A stretch of 64,000 bases of DNA from Streptomyces sp. HNM0574 (GCF_012726235.1 NZ_JAASAH010000018.1:1-64000); one strand, 5' to 3'. Shown: positions 1-8,259, counted from the stretch's first letter. The notes: generated by a model from the letters alone, not told the origin. Made by a program: numbers and translations.

Positions 1-287
1 CGGAAACCCAGGCAGGCCGGAACGCGGAAGGCCGGACACACAGCAGGGCCACCGGCAGCCCAGACAGAACGGCAGGCCCAGGAACCAGGGCCCAGGAGAT
101 GAGACCCGGGAAGCAAAGGCCCAGGAGGCCGGGGCCCGCCCCACCTCAGCACACGACACCGCAGGCCGCGCGCGCCCCTCCCCCGCCTGAGCGTCCCCCG
201 CCCCGACATGCACCCCCCCACCACCCCCCGGCACCCTGACCTGAGAGCGGCCAGGACCGGCCGCACCCGGGAGCGGAGGTGGGCACC
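1..287. other. Left-edge region without a recognised gene
   Basis: The first 287 bases are purine-rich on the plus strand in their first half and C-rich near 180-240. I see no open frame with family resemblance. Only the last bases are assignable: GGAGG at 275-279 is the ribosome binding site of the universal stress gene. The promoter of that gene is probably here but I cannot point to it. Confidence 0.4.
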
Positions 288-1202
288 ATGACAACAGCCG
301 AGACACCCAACGGCGGCCGGGTACTGATGGCGGCCGACGGCTCCGAGGCCGACGCCGCGACCGCTGCGCTCGCCGCACACGAAGCACGCCTGCGCAGCTG
401 GGCGCTGCATGTGGTGCATGTCCTGCCCTGGCCCATCGCCGCGAGCATCCGCACCACACTGCCCCCGCCCAGCAGTGCCCTCCACCAGCACGCAGAACAG
501 ATCGTGACCGACGCGGCACACCACGCCACCACCGCCCAGCCCGAGGTTCCCCTCTCCCGGGAAGTCATCGTGGGCCAGCCCTTCACCGACCTCACCGCAC
601 AGGCCCACCAGGCGGACCTGACCGTCCTCGGCAGCAGCGGACGAGGCGCCCTCGGCTCAGCCGTGGAATCCGTCGCCGTCTACCTGAGCGCGAACACCAC
701 CTGCCCCATCCTCGTCCAGCGCGGCCGCCACCAACCCGACGGACCCGTTCTCCTGGCCACCGACGGCTCCCCCGACAGCCACGCCGCAACCGACTTCGCC
801 TTCACCGAAGCCGCCCTGCGCAACGCCCCCCTCCTCGCCCTGCACATCGCAGCCCCCCGCCCCGGCCCCGCTCCCGCCGGCATGAACGCCATGGACACCC
901 TCCTCTTCGAAGACCCTCCGGACCCCGACGACACCGACGCCCAACACGCGACCGAACAGGCCCTAGCCGCACACCGCGAAAGACACCCCCACCTCGACGT
1001 CACCGTCCGCACCCAGCGAGGACGCGTCAGACCCGAACTCATCGACGCCAGCAACCACGCACAACTCCTCGTCCTCGGCGCCCGCGGCAGAGGCGGCTTC
1101 GCCGGACTCCTCCTCGGCTCCGTCAGCCAAGCCCTCCTCCAACACGCCCACTGCCCCCTCACCGTCATCCGCCACGACCACACCACAACCCAACAGACAT
1201 GA
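288..1202 (+). CDS. Universal stress protein with two tandem Usp domains
   Basis: A 304-residue cytoplasmic protein made of two UspA folds. Each half starts with a VLMAADGS or VLLATDGS strand-loop carrying the conserved Asp. The second half has a complete nucleotide-binding signature, GARGRGGFAGLLLGS (G-2x-G-9x-G-S). In the first half the matching stretch GSSGRGALGSAVES has Ser in place of the last Gly, so perhaps only the C-terminal domain binds ATP. Start: GGAGG at 275-279 is 8 nt before ATG 288. A GTG at 279 overlaps the ribosome binding site and is unlikely. Tandem Usp proteins of this size are common in Streptomyces and respond to hypoxia or dormancy. The gene is monocistronic here. Confidence 0.9.
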   Translation: MTTAETPNGGRVLMAADGSEADAATAALAAHEARLRSWALHVVHVLPWPIAASIRTTLPPPSSALHQHAEQIVTDAAHHATTAQPEVPLSREVIVGQPFTDLTAQAHQADLTVLGSSGRGALGSAVESVAVYLSANTTCPILVQRGRHQPDGPVLLATDGSPDSHAATDFAFTEAALRNAPLLALHIAAPRPGPAPAGMNAMDTLLFEDPPDPDDTDAQHATEQALAAHRERHPHLDVTVRTQRGRVRPELIDASNHAQLLVLGARGRGGFAGLLLGSVSQALLQHAHCPLTVIRHDHTTTQQT

Positions 1203-1788
1203 CCCCCACACGGCACCACACGCGCTAGAGACCGTTCAGACCAGACACGAAGCGGCCACCAGCCAGCTGAACAACCCACCACACCCCGGCACCCACGCCG
1301 TCACCCCCACCGAAAAGGGAGGCCAACGGCGCATCTTGCGCCTGGTGTACGAGGTGAGCCAGGGACGGACGGAAGGCTGAGCCACGCGGCCGCATCCAAC
1401 TCCGCACCAGGCCAGGCGACCTGGGGTCGCCCCCTCCAGCCGACGTCACCACAGCGAGAAGGCCGGGGCCCATTCCGGCCCGGAAACCACACCGGGCCCC
1501 CATCGACCCGCCCGAGGCGAAGCCCAGCCCCCTCAACAGCACCTCCGCACAAGCAACATGCCCCTGGCCCGGCGGCCGGGCCGGGAACGAGGTGCGTGTG
1601 GTGGCCAGGAAGAAGCAGTTCGACGTGGACATCGCGACCCTGCACCCGTCACCCTGAAAACGGGCACAGAGCGGACCCGACCACGCCACCTCACCAGACA
1701 ACGTAGCGGCCCCCGGCCCACGCCCGGCAGAGACAACGCCCGCCCCCACCCGCACACCTACGCGGCAGGGGAGACCGGGGAAGAGACG
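1203..1788. other. Gene-poor stretch with a possible coding remnant
   Basis: No intact gene is supported between the Usp gene and the chitinase terminator. On the plus strand, frame 2, bases about 1550-1657 read like the tail of a protein (GNEVRVVARKKQFD, then DIATLHPSP and stop at 1655-1657). Bases about 1315-1380 read LRLVYEVSQGRTEG and stop. Both look more coding-like than their surroundings but have no start and no recognisable family. They may be remnants of a decayed gene. Confidence 0.25.
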
Positions 1789-1822
1789 CGGTGGCGGAGC
1801 CGCCAAAAGGGCTCCGCCACCG
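1789..1822 (-). terminator. Hairpin terminator of the chitinase gene
   Basis: A perfect 13-bp inverted repeat, CGGTGGCGGAGCC (1789-1801) and GGCTCCGCCACCG (1810-1822), encloses the 8-nt loop GCCAAAAG. It lies 46 bp beyond the chitinase stop codon on the minus strand. There is no long U tract, as usual for Streptomyces terminators. Confidence 0.75.
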
Positions 1823-1867
1823 GGACGTTGGAGGATCAGGGACGCCAGCGCGCCGGCCGTCCCCGAA

Positions 1868-2620
1868 TCAGCAGCTCAGATTCCCACCGGGCTCCACGCC
1901 GAGGAGCTGCGCGAACCGCTTGTAGGTGTCGACGCGGCTCTGCACCTGACCGGGGTTGCCGCCGTCGCATTCGAGGGTGCCGTTGATGGCACGGATCGTC
2001 TCGCCGAACCCGGCCCCGTTGACCATCGCCTCGTGGGGCGTCATCGTGCCCGGACCGCTCTGGGTGTTCCAGTACCACAGGCCCGTCTGCCACGAGACCG
2101 CCGCGTCGTTCTGCACCAGGTCCGGGTTGTTGAGGAGGTCGATGCCCAGCGCGTCACCGGCCGCCTTGTAGTTGAAGTTCCAGCTCAACTGGATCGGGCC
2201 ACGACCGTAGTACTTGTCCCGCCCCGCCGGACAGCCATAGGGCTGGGAATCGTCGCAGTAGTGCGGGTAGTTCGAGGTGTCCTGCTCGACGATGTGCACC
2301 AGCCCACCGGTCTCATGACTGACATTCGCCAGGAACGCCGCGGCCTCCTGCTTGCGTACGGTTTCACTCCCGGTCCGGGTGAATTCCGGATACGCCTTCA
2401 GCGCCGACGTCAGACCGCTGTAGGTGTAGAACGCATTCCGGCTCGGGAACATCTCCTCGAACTGAGCCTCACTCACCACGAACTCCTCCGCGGCCGAGCC
2501 CCCTTCCCCCTTCGCCCCCGACGTACCACCGGCGTAACCAGCCGACGCCGGCCACGCAAAAGCCAGCAACGCCACAGCCGAGGCAAGGGCGGTCACGATT
2601 CCGAGCATGCGCACACGCAT
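1868..2620 (-). CDS. Secreted GH19 chitinase, catalytic domain only
   Basis: Endochitinase, 250 aa. Residues 1-27 form a Sec signal (positive MRVRM, hydrophobic core, cleavage near ASA-GY). The rest is a bacterial glycoside hydrolase family 19 catalytic domain. The motif FLANVSHETGG supplies the proton donor Glu103. Glu112 (HIVEQD) lies nine residues on, the spacing seen in Streptomyces GH19 enzymes. Other signatures are KYYGRGPIQLSWNFNY and the C-terminal IRAINGTLECDGG. There is no chitin-binding domain. Start: GGGAG precedes ATG 2620 by about 7 nt; the internal ATG at 2608 has no better site. It hydrolyses chitin outside the cell. An upstream TGGTCTAGGCCA element suggests induction by chitin breakdown products. 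Confidence 0.93.
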   Translation of the reverse strand: MRVRMLGIVTALASAVALLAFAWPASAGYAGGTSGAKGEGGSAAEEFVVSEAQFEEMFPSRNAFYTYSGLTSALKAYPEFTRTGSETVRKQEAAAFLANVSHETGGLVHIVEQDTSNYPHYCDDSQPYGCPAGRDKYYGRGPIQLSWNFNYKAAGDALGIDLLNNPDLVQNDAAVSWQTGLWYWNTQSGPGTMTPHEAMVNGAGFGETIRAINGTLECDGGNPGQVQSRVDTYKRFAQLLGVEPGGNLSC

Positions 2621-2704
2621 CTATCCACTCCCAGAAAGAGGGCACACCGGAGCCGGACGACAGCCCGCAAGAACCACGGACGCAGCGAACACCCCGGACT
2701 TCGT

Positions 2705-2745
2705 TGGCCTAGACCATAGCGACAGACATGACCCCGTCAAGACCA
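2705..2745 (-). promoter_or_regulatory. Chitinase promoter with DasR-type (dre) box
   Basis: Read on the minus strand, TGGTCTAGGCCA (2716-2705) differs by one base from the chi-promoter/dre consensus TGGTCTAGACCA. It overlaps a possible -10 TATGGT (2718-2713), which sits 16 nt after a possible -35 TTGACG (2740-2735). A second, weaker copy TGGTCTTGACGG (2745-2734) overlaps the -35. Chitinase promoters of Streptomyces carry 12-bp repeats in the same place. Assignment to DasR is by motif only. Confidence 0.6.
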
Positions 2746-2988
2746 CACCGGCCACCGCACCCCAGGGCCCCACGACCACGCACGGCTCACCAGCCGGCCC
2801 GCGAACACCCGGGCCACCACCCGTCACGTCAACAAGACGGCACAGGCGGCCCGTTCGGACAGCGCGACGAACCCCGGACCGGCACCGGCAGAACCCCCAC
2901 TGGAAGGACTCAGCCGACCAAAGCCGGACCCGCCACCCGACCCCAGGGCAGGCAGACACCCCGGACCCGGCGAGCTGCCCAAACGCAG

Positions 2989-3035
2989 TTGGGCCGGCCC
3001 GAGCTCCCGGTGGGAAGGAGCTCGGACCGGCCCAA
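2989..3035 (-). terminator. Strong hairpin terminator of the first I36-type gene
   Basis: A 19-nt inverted repeat with one mismatch (TTGGGCCGGCCCGAGCTCC at 2989-3007 and its complement at 3017-3035) has the 9-nt loop CGGTGGGAA. It lies 27 bp past the stop of the minus-strand gene ending at 3063. It insulates that gene from the chitinase promoter. Confidence 0.85.
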
Positions 3036-3062
3036 GTCAGAACACCCTGGCCGGATCAGCGG

Positions 3063-3437
3063 TTACGGCTTCACCAGCATGATCGAGTTGATCGGGGTCA
3101 TGTCCTTCTCCAGGTAGGCGTTGGCCGGGAGATGACCCTGGCAGTCCCCCGTACCGTTCGCGCCGGTGCAGGTACGGGCCGTCGCACCACCGGTCTGGTT
3201 GTTGAACAGGAAGTGCTTGCCCGTCTGGCCCTGGATGTTGTGCGCCCCGTAGCTGTGGAAGGTGTGCGACGGACGGTCGTTGTTCCAGCCCGCGTTCTCC
3301 GGGTACAGACACACTGCACCCGAAGGGCAACCGTGCGAACTGGCCTGAGTCTGGGCGGCGTTGGCGCCGGTGACGCCGATGGATGCCAGAGCACCCACGG
3401 CGAAGGTGAGCGCGGCGGCCTTGGCGATCTTACGCAT
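3063..3437 (-). CDS. Small secreted protein, peptidase inhibitor I36-like
   Basis: A 124-aa exported protein. MRKIAKAAALTFAVGALASIG is followed by cleavage near GANA-AQ, leaving a mature domain of about 95 residues. The mature part begins CPSGAVCLYPENAGWNN and has four cysteines, matching the beta/gamma-crystallin-like fold of the I36 (SMPI-type) Streptomyces metalloproteinase inhibitors. Inhibitory activity is inferred from fold resemblance only. Start: AGGGGGAA precedes ATG 3437 by about 6 nt. A paralogue lies just upstream (3673-4089, same strand), and both promoters carry the same Crp-like element. A strong hairpin follows the gene, so it is monocistronic. Confidence 0.75.
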   Translation of the reverse strand: MRKIAKAAALTFAVGALASIGVTGANAAQTQASSHGCPSGAVCLYPENAGWNNDRPSHTFHSYGAHNIQGQTGKHFLFNNQTGGATARTCTGANGTGDCQGHLPANAYLEKDMTPINSIMLVKP

Positions 3438-3534
3438 GTCATTTCCCCCTGTAGTTCATTCTCTTGCGGTCCACGACCCCGGACGATGCGAACCGGACGG
3501 CCGTACATCAGCTACACGCACGAGCAAGCCCACC

Positions 3535-3567
3535 CGTATGACACCAACTCCGGGTGACCCGCATCAC
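3535..3567 (-). promoter_or_regulatory. Crp-like site plus shared promoter block, copy 1
   Basis: On the minus strand GTGATGCGGGTCAC (3567-3554) fits the Streptomyces Crp consensus GTG-N6-GNCAC. It is followed 6 nt later by TTGGTGTCATACG (3547-3535). The same two blocks precede the neighbouring paralogue at 4154-4186. The site lies about 117 nt before the start codon of the 3063-3437 gene. Confidence 0.6.
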
Positions 3568-3672
3568 ACGCAGCGACCCCTCGGCGCCAGAGCCGGACGA
3601 GGCGGGAGCGGCCACGGTCGGCGGACTCGAACCCAACCGGCTTCGCCCGCACGACGCCCCGCCCGATGCTGG

Positions 3673-4089
3673 TCAGCGCCAGCTCGCGACCCGCGGAGCG
3701 CCGATGGCGTCGAAGTTCGGGACCCCCGTGTCCGGATTGAGGGTGCCGCCCTTGCCCTCGCAGCCCACCTTCGGGAAGAAGGTGTAGACGTCCCGGCTGT
3801 GGTTGTAGACCGAGGCGGCCGGGATCGGCGTGTCCCCGCAGGTGGGCATGTTCCACGGATCGACATTCACCGGAGTACCCCGGTAATCCCGGTCCGGGTA
3901 GAAGCACACCTGCTCGGCCGGGCACGACGCCTCGGCGCGAGCCTTCGCCTCCGCCTGGGCAGCAGCGGACCGGACGGTGGGCTTGGTGGTCTGGGCCGAG
4001 GCGGTGGCCGGTGCGGCAACGGCCCCCAAGGCGCCGACAGTGGCGATCACACTCAGCGCGGCGGCCAGCTTCTTGCCGGTAGTACGCAT
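3673..4089 (-). CDS. Small secreted protein, peptidase inhibitor I36-like (second copy)
   Basis: A 138-aa exported protein. MRTTGKKLAAALSVIATVGA leads to a signal cleavage near ATASA-QT, followed by a short Ala/Lys-rich linker (AAAQAEAKARAEA). The C-terminal domain of about 85 residues opens CPAEQVCFYPDRDYRG, the I36/crystallin-like signature also seen in the downstream neighbour. Four cysteines remain in the mature form. Start: the frame extends to 4185, but ATG 4089 follows GGGGAGA and begins a proper signal peptide. The extra 32 residues upstream would cover the promoter. Its target protease is unknown. It shares a Crp-like operator with its paralogue, so the two are probably co-regulated. 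Confidence 0.75.
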   Translation of the reverse strand: MRTTGKKLAAALSVIATVGALGAVAAPATASAQTTKPTVRSAAAQAEAKARAEASCPAEQVCFYPDRDYRGTPVNVDPWNMPTCGDTPIPAASVYNHSRDVYTFFPKVGCEGKGGTLNPDTGVPNFDAIGAPRVASWR

Positions 4090-4153
4090 CTCGCTCTCTC
4101 CCCGTGTGGTGGTGAAACACTTTCCGCTCCACACACGGCCGGGGCGGGCAATC

Positions 4154-4186
4154 CGTACGACACCAAGCGATGTGACCTGCATCACA
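4154..4186 (-). promoter_or_regulatory. Crp-like site plus shared promoter block, copy 2
   Basis: TGTGATGCAGGTCACA (4186-4171, minus strand) is a palindromic Crp-type site fitting both the E. coli TGTGA-N6-TCACA and Streptomyces GTG-N6-GNCAC patterns. It is followed 5 nt later by TTGGTGTCGTACG (4166-4154), nearly identical to the block before the 3063-3437 gene. It lies about 83 nt before ATG 4089. Confidence 0.65.
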
Positions 4187-4201
4187 TGGGGGGGGCTGGG
4201 G

Positions 4202-4942
4202 TCAGACCGGCTTCCGCCACACCGAGACGTGCTTCACCGAATCCCCCGTGAACGACGACCCGTCCCAGTCCCCGACACGACGCTCCAGATCCAGCCCAGC
4301 AATACGAGCCATCAGGTCCAGCTCCGCCGGCCACACATACCGGTGCCGGGAGTGACCGCGACGGTAAGGCCCCTCCCCGCCGTCACGAGTGAAGTGATGC
4401 GAAACCAGGGTCTGTTCCACCACGTCGACGGTGTCGAAACCCAGGTGATCCTCCGACACGTCAAAAGGCACCGCCACCTGACCCGGCGGAAGGAACCGCA
4501 ACGGCGGCACCCCCAGCTCGATGACGAACCGGCCACCCGGACCGAGGTGCCGTGCCGCATTGCGGAAGCATTCGACCTGCTCGTCCTGGGTCAGCAGGTT
4601 CGAGATCGTGTTGTAGACCAGATACACCAGGGAGAACTCGCCGGGCACCACCGTCGTGGCCATGTCCCCGATGACGACCGGCAGTGTCTCCTCGTCCACC
4701 TTGCGGCGCAGTACCGCCGCCATGTGCTCGGACAGTTCGATGCCCGTCACCGGCACGCCCCGCCGGCGGAGCGGAACGCCCACCCGTCCGGTACCGATGG
4801 CGAATTCCAACGCCCGGCCCTCCCCGGCCAGTTCGGTCAGGAAGCCGAGCGCCGGGGCCAGGGCGGCGGGTGAGGAGATCGCATGTTCCTCGGTGTCGTA
4901 GCGGTCGGCCATTGCGCGGGTCCACAGCTCGCTGCTTGTCAC
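4202..4942 (-). CDS. Class I SAM-dependent methyltransferase
   Basis: A 246-aa cytoplasmic protein with a Rossmann methyltransferase core. Motif I is ALEFAIGTGRVGVPL (about residues 44-58) and the acidic end of strand 2 is VTGIELSEHM. Motif IV lies near GEFSLVYLVYNTISNL, and the later strand is HLGPGGRFVIELGVPP. No additional domain is present and the substrate cannot be named. The start is GTG 4942 with AGGGTGA about 6 nt upstream. It ends just before the Crp-like site of the secreted gene, on the same strand. Proteins of this type often sit near Streptomyces secondary-metabolism or resistance genes, but no direct link is visible. Confidence 0.85.
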   Translation of the reverse strand: MTSSELWTRAMADRYDTEEHAISSPAALAPALGFLTELAGEGRALEFAIGTGRVGVPLRRRGVPVTGIELSEHMAAVLRRKVDEETLPVVIGDMATTVVPGEFSLVYLVYNTISNLLTQDEQVECFRNAARHLGPGGRFVIELGVPPLRFLPPGQVAVPFDVSEDHLGFDTVDVVEQTLVSHHFTRDGGEGPYRRGHSRHRYVWPAELDLMARIAGLDLERRVGDWDGSSFTGDSVKHVSVWRKPV

Positions 4943-5013
4943 AAGCCGTCACCCTGCCGCGCGCGACGGGCAGTTGTCGACGCAAGTATCGTCCCCTGCG
5001 GGAGCGGTGGGCA

Positions 5014-5640
5014 TCACGCGCGGGCGGGGAGGTCGTTCAGGCGGGGGAAGTACCAGCGCATGATGGTGCGCAGACGGTCGGCGTCCGGGCGTCCCCAGTC
5101 CCGCTGCAGTTCCGCGGTCAGGGAGATCGCGGTGACGGGTCGGGCTCCCGCGTGCACCATCCGCTGCATGGCGCTGTCGTGGGCGGCGGGGCTGATGCCG
5201 CCGATGGCGTCCGCCACGGGGTAGATCTCGTAGCCCTCGCGCAGCATGTCCAGGGTGGGGAAGGCGACGCAGACCTCGGTCCACAGGCCGGTCATGAGGA
5301 TTTTTCTGCGGCCCGTGGCCTCCACCGCGGCACGGAAGTCCGGGTCTTCCCAAGAGTTGAGGGTCGTGCGGTCGATCTCCTCGGTCTCCGGCAGGGCTCC
5401 GCGCAGCTCCTCGATGGTGCCGCTGTTGGCTCCGAGTTCGACGCCGACCGTGGTGAGGACCACCGGCAGCCCGTAGGCCGCGGCCGCGCGGGCGACGGCC
5501 GTCACGTTCAGCATCAGCTCCTCGTGGCCGATGGAGGCGACGGTGCCGACCTGTTCGGGCTGGTAGTCGATGAGGACGAGTGCGGCGTTGTCCGGGGTCA
5601 GCAGGTGGTCGTCGCTCCGGGGCGGGGTCTCGCCGGACAT
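5014..5640 (-). CDS. Isochorismatase-like (YcaC-type) cysteine hydrolase
   Basis: A 208-aa member of the isochorismatase-like hydrolases. The fold signatures are ALVLIDYQPEQ with catalytic Asp25 and MTGLWTEVCVAFPTLD with nucleophile Cys124, plus RTTLNSWEDPDF, typical of the YcaC-like subgroup. These enzymes act on amides or related small molecules; the natural substrate here is unknown and true isochorismatase activity is not implied. Start: AGGAGG is 5 nt before ATG 5640. The frame continues 33 codons further upstream but those lack a ribosome binding site. It lies 133 bp downstream of the P450 at 5774 on the same strand, so read-through from the biosynthetic operon is possible. Confidence 0.87.
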   Translation of the reverse strand: MSGETPPRSDDHLLTPDNAALVLIDYQPEQVGTVASIGHEELMLNVTAVARAAAAYGLPVVLTTVGVELGANSGTIEELRGALPETEEIDRTTLNSWEDPDFRAAVEATGRRKILMTGLWTEVCVAFPTLDMLREGYEIYPVADAIGGISPAAHDSAMQRMVHAGARPVTAISLTAELQRDWGRPDADRLRTIMRWYFPRLNDLPARA

Positions 5641-5773
5641 GGGGCCTCCTGGCTCGGCGGTGGCGGGCGGCCCGGCGGCGGGTGCCGGGCCCGCGACCAC
5701 TACACACCCGCGCCGCGCCGCAGCCGCCGAGGGACACACACCTGTGCCCCGGACGCAGCCGCCCGGACCGGGC

Positions 5774-7018
5774 TCACCAGGTGACGGGAAGGCGGGCCGG
5801 CATGATCGCCATCCGGTCCGGGTACCAGGGCACCTCCTCCACGGGGACGTCGAGGCGGAGGTCCGGCAGCGCGTCGAAGAGGACGCGGAAGGCGACGGCG
5901 GACTGCTTGCGCACCAGGTGGGCGCCCGGGCAGTGGTGGCGTCCGTAGCCGAAGCGCAGGTGGGGGTTGGGGCTGCGGGCCGGGTCGAAGGTGTCGGGCT
6001 CGGGGAAGGCGGCGGGGTCGAAGTTGGCCGCGTCGAGGGAGAGCAGGATCAGCTCGCCCGGCGTCGCCGAGGCCGTCTCCAGCTGTACGTCCTCGGTGAC
6101 GAAGCGGGGGATGGCGTTGCCCAGTACGACGCTGTAGCGCAGCAGTTCCTCGACGCACTGCGGCATCGTCTCCGGGCGGGCGCGTACCGTCCGTACGGCG
6201 TCCGGGTGGCGGAGCAGGTTGAGTGCGGCGACGCCGAGGAAGCCGGCGAAGTCCTCGTAGCCGCTGACGAAGAGAACGGCGAGGATGTTGGACAACTGGC
6301 TCTCGGTGAGGCGCTGTTGGCCGGTGTTGAGGTCGGCGAGGCGGTCCGCGAGGCCGCGGGGGCTGCCGGGGGTGCGGGCGGCCGTGTGGGCCGCCATGTA
6401 GGCGCGGATCTCCTCCCAGTTGCGGGCGAGTTCCTCGTTCGAGTACGTCACCATCGTCAGGTCGGTGTCGGCACGCTGCGCCAGCCACGCGTGGTCCTCG
6501 AACGGCAGGCCCAGGGTGCGGCACAGGCACTGGGCCGCGACCCACTCGGCGAAGTGCAGTTGCAGGTCTCCCGGGGCGCCCCGGTCCGTCATGTCGGCCA
6601 GCCCCTCGCGGGTGATCTGCTCCACCCACTCCGGCGGCAGCTCCGGCTGGTGACGGCCGAGCGTCCTGAGCACCTCGTCGCGCAGGCCCGCCCGCTGAAG
6701 GTGGTTCATCGCGTCGAGCAGTTCGGGGGCCAGGATGGGCGCGTCCTGCTGCGGGCTGTCCTCGTCCGCCAGCGCGGAACGGGCGAAGGAGCGGTCGCGC
6801 AGAATGCCCTGCGCCGTCTCGTACCCCGTCACCAGCCACGCCTCGCCCCCGGCGTTGGTGCGTACCCGGGCGACGGGGCACCGGCCGCGCAACTCCCCCA
6901 GTTCCGGGGCGAGTCGGTCGCCTTTGGTGCTGAACGGATAGTGCGGCAGGGACGTGTGCGGTGCGGTCACGGGAGTGTGGACCTCGGCTTCCGGAGAGAC
7001 GGACGGGGGGACGGTCAC
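5774..7018 (-). CDS. Cytochrome P450 (last gene of the NRPS operon)
   Basis: A 414-aa soluble bacterial P450. The heme loop is FGYGRHHCPG with axial Cys363. The K-helix ExxR is Glu291-Arg294 in VEELLR. The I-helix reads FVSGYEDFAG (about 250-259), so the usual Thr after the acidic residue is Asp. The GTG start at 7018 overlaps the TGA of the upstream P450 by 4 nt (GTGA), indicating translational coupling. Another GTG lies 16 codons in. P450s of this type hydroxylate or couple small molecules, needing ferredoxin partners not encoded nearby. In this operon it probably tailors the product of the A-T-R synthetase. Confidence 0.93.
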   Translation of the reverse strand: MTVPPSVSPEAEVHTPVTAPHTSLPHYPFSTKGDRLAPELGELRGRCPVARVRTNAGGEAWLVTGYETAQGILRDRSFARSALADEDSPQQDAPILAPELLDAMNHLQRAGLRDEVLRTLGRHQPELPPEWVEQITREGLADMTDRGAPGDLQLHFAEWVAAQCLCRTLGLPFEDHAWLAQRADTDLTMVTYSNEELARNWEEIRAYMAAHTAARTPGSPRGLADRLADLNTGQQRLTESQLSNILAVLFVSGYEDFAGFLGVAALNLLRHPDAVRTVRARPETMPQCVEELLRYSVVLGNAIPRFVTEDVQLETASATPGELILLSLDAANFDPAAFPEPDTFDPARSPNPHLRFGYGRHHCPGAHLVRKQSAVAFRVLFDALPDLRLDVPVEEVPWYPDRMAIMPARLPVTW

Positions 7019-8259
7019 CAGCGGACCGGCAGGCGGGCCGGGGCGCGCAGCGGTGTGGACTCGTCCCAGGGCAGGGAGGCGGCCGGTTCGGTGAGTTCGA
7101 TGTCCGGCAGGCGTTCCAGCAGGACCTGGATGACGGTGGCCAGTTGCAGACGGGAGAGGTGCCCGCCGGTGCAGGCGTGCGGCCCGTGGCCGAAGGCGAG
7201 GTGCGGGTTCGGGGTGCGGGCCAGATCGAGCCGGTCCGGGTCGGTGAACGCGCGCGCGTCGCGGTTGGCCGATGCCGGTACGGGGATGACGGCGTCGCCG
7301 GCCCGGATGTGCCGGCCGTGCAGGGTGAGGTCCTCGCGGGCGACGAGGATGTTGATCGCGTTCATCAGCGGGACGTAGCGCAGCAGTTCCTCCACCGCGG
7401 GGCCGATCCGCTCCGGTGCGTCCCGCAGGCCGCGCAGCTGTTCGGGGTGGGTGAGCAGGGCCAGCAGGGCGTTGCCGGTGTGCTGCATGTTCGTCTTGTA
7501 GCCGGCCATGAGCATGGTGACGACGAAGCTGACGACGTCGTCCCTGGTCAGTCCGCTCCCGGGGCGGCGGGACTCGGTCAGGAGCAGCCGGATGTAGTCC
7601 TCGCTCTTCTCCTCGTCCTCCTTGCGGGCGACGAGGTCGGAGGCGTAGTCCTGCAGGGCGTACAGCGCCTGGAGGACCTTCTCCATGGGCAGTCCGGCGG
7701 CGCCGAGCAGGGTGAGGGTGTGCGGGAGGTAGCGGTCGCGGTCCTCGTGGGGCAGGCCGACGGTCTCGCAGAGGGCGCGCAGCGGCAGCGGTTCGACGTA
7801 CGCGGGGACGAGGTCGGCGGTCCGGGCGGCTCCGGCGTGCGCGGTCATCGTGTCGAGGAGTTCCTCGGCGATGGCGCGTATCCGGGGGGCCATGAAGGCC
7901 AGCCGCCGGCGGCCGAAGAGGGGGAGCACCGCGCGGCGTACGCGTTCGTGGTGCGCGCCGGTCATCTCCAGGAAGGTGGGCAGGCACGGTGGGGGCGCGT
8001 CGGCGCCCTCGCGGGGCGGCCAGGAGGAGAGCAGCGGGCGGATCAGCCGGGGGTCGGCGAAGGCGGCGCGGGCGTCCGCGTACCGGCTGAGCAGCCAGCC
8101 CGTCTCCCCGTTGGGCAACTGGGCCCGGACGACGGGCTGTTCGGACCGCAGCCGCGCGTACCCGCACGGCGGCCCGGCCGTCCCGGGCTCAGCGGCGGGC
8201 ACGGGGACGAGCGGCCCCGCACCGAGCCGTACGTCCGTGTCCTGTTCGCTGACGCTCAT
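7015..8259 (-). CDS. Cytochrome P450 (third gene of the NRPS operon)
   Basis: A 414-aa P450. The heme-binding loop is FGHGPHACTG (axial Cys363) and the ExxR helix is VEELLRYVPL. The I-helix is MLMAGYKTNM: Thr is kept, but Lys replaces the usual acidic residue before it, a rare change in the proton-relay motif. ATG 8259 overlaps the stop of the NRPS gene (ATGA), and its own stop overlaps the next P450, so three genes are translationally coupled. The two P450s have equal length and aligned motif positions yet clearly different sequences. They are probably sequential tailoring enzymes acting on the aldehyde, imine or pyrazine made by the synthetase; this is inference from position. Confidence 0.93.
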   Translation of the reverse strand: MSVSEQDTDVRLGAGPLVPVPAAEPGTAGPPCGYARLRSEQPVVRAQLPNGETGWLLSRYADARAAFADPRLIRPLLSSWPPREGADAPPPCLPTFLEMTGAHHERVRRAVLPLFGRRRLAFMAPRIRAIAEELLDTMTAHAGAARTADLVPAYVEPLPLRALCETVGLPHEDRDRYLPHTLTLLGAAGLPMEKVLQALYALQDYASDLVARKEDEEKSEDYIRLLLTESRRPGSGLTRDDVVSFVVTMLMAGYKTNMQHTGNALLALLTHPEQLRGLRDAPERIGPAVEELLRYVPLMNAINILVAREDLTLHGRHIRAGDAVIPVPASANRDARAFTDPDRLDLARTPNPHLAFGHGPHACTGGHLSRLQLATVIQVLLERLPDIELTEPAASLPWDESTPLRAPARLPVRW

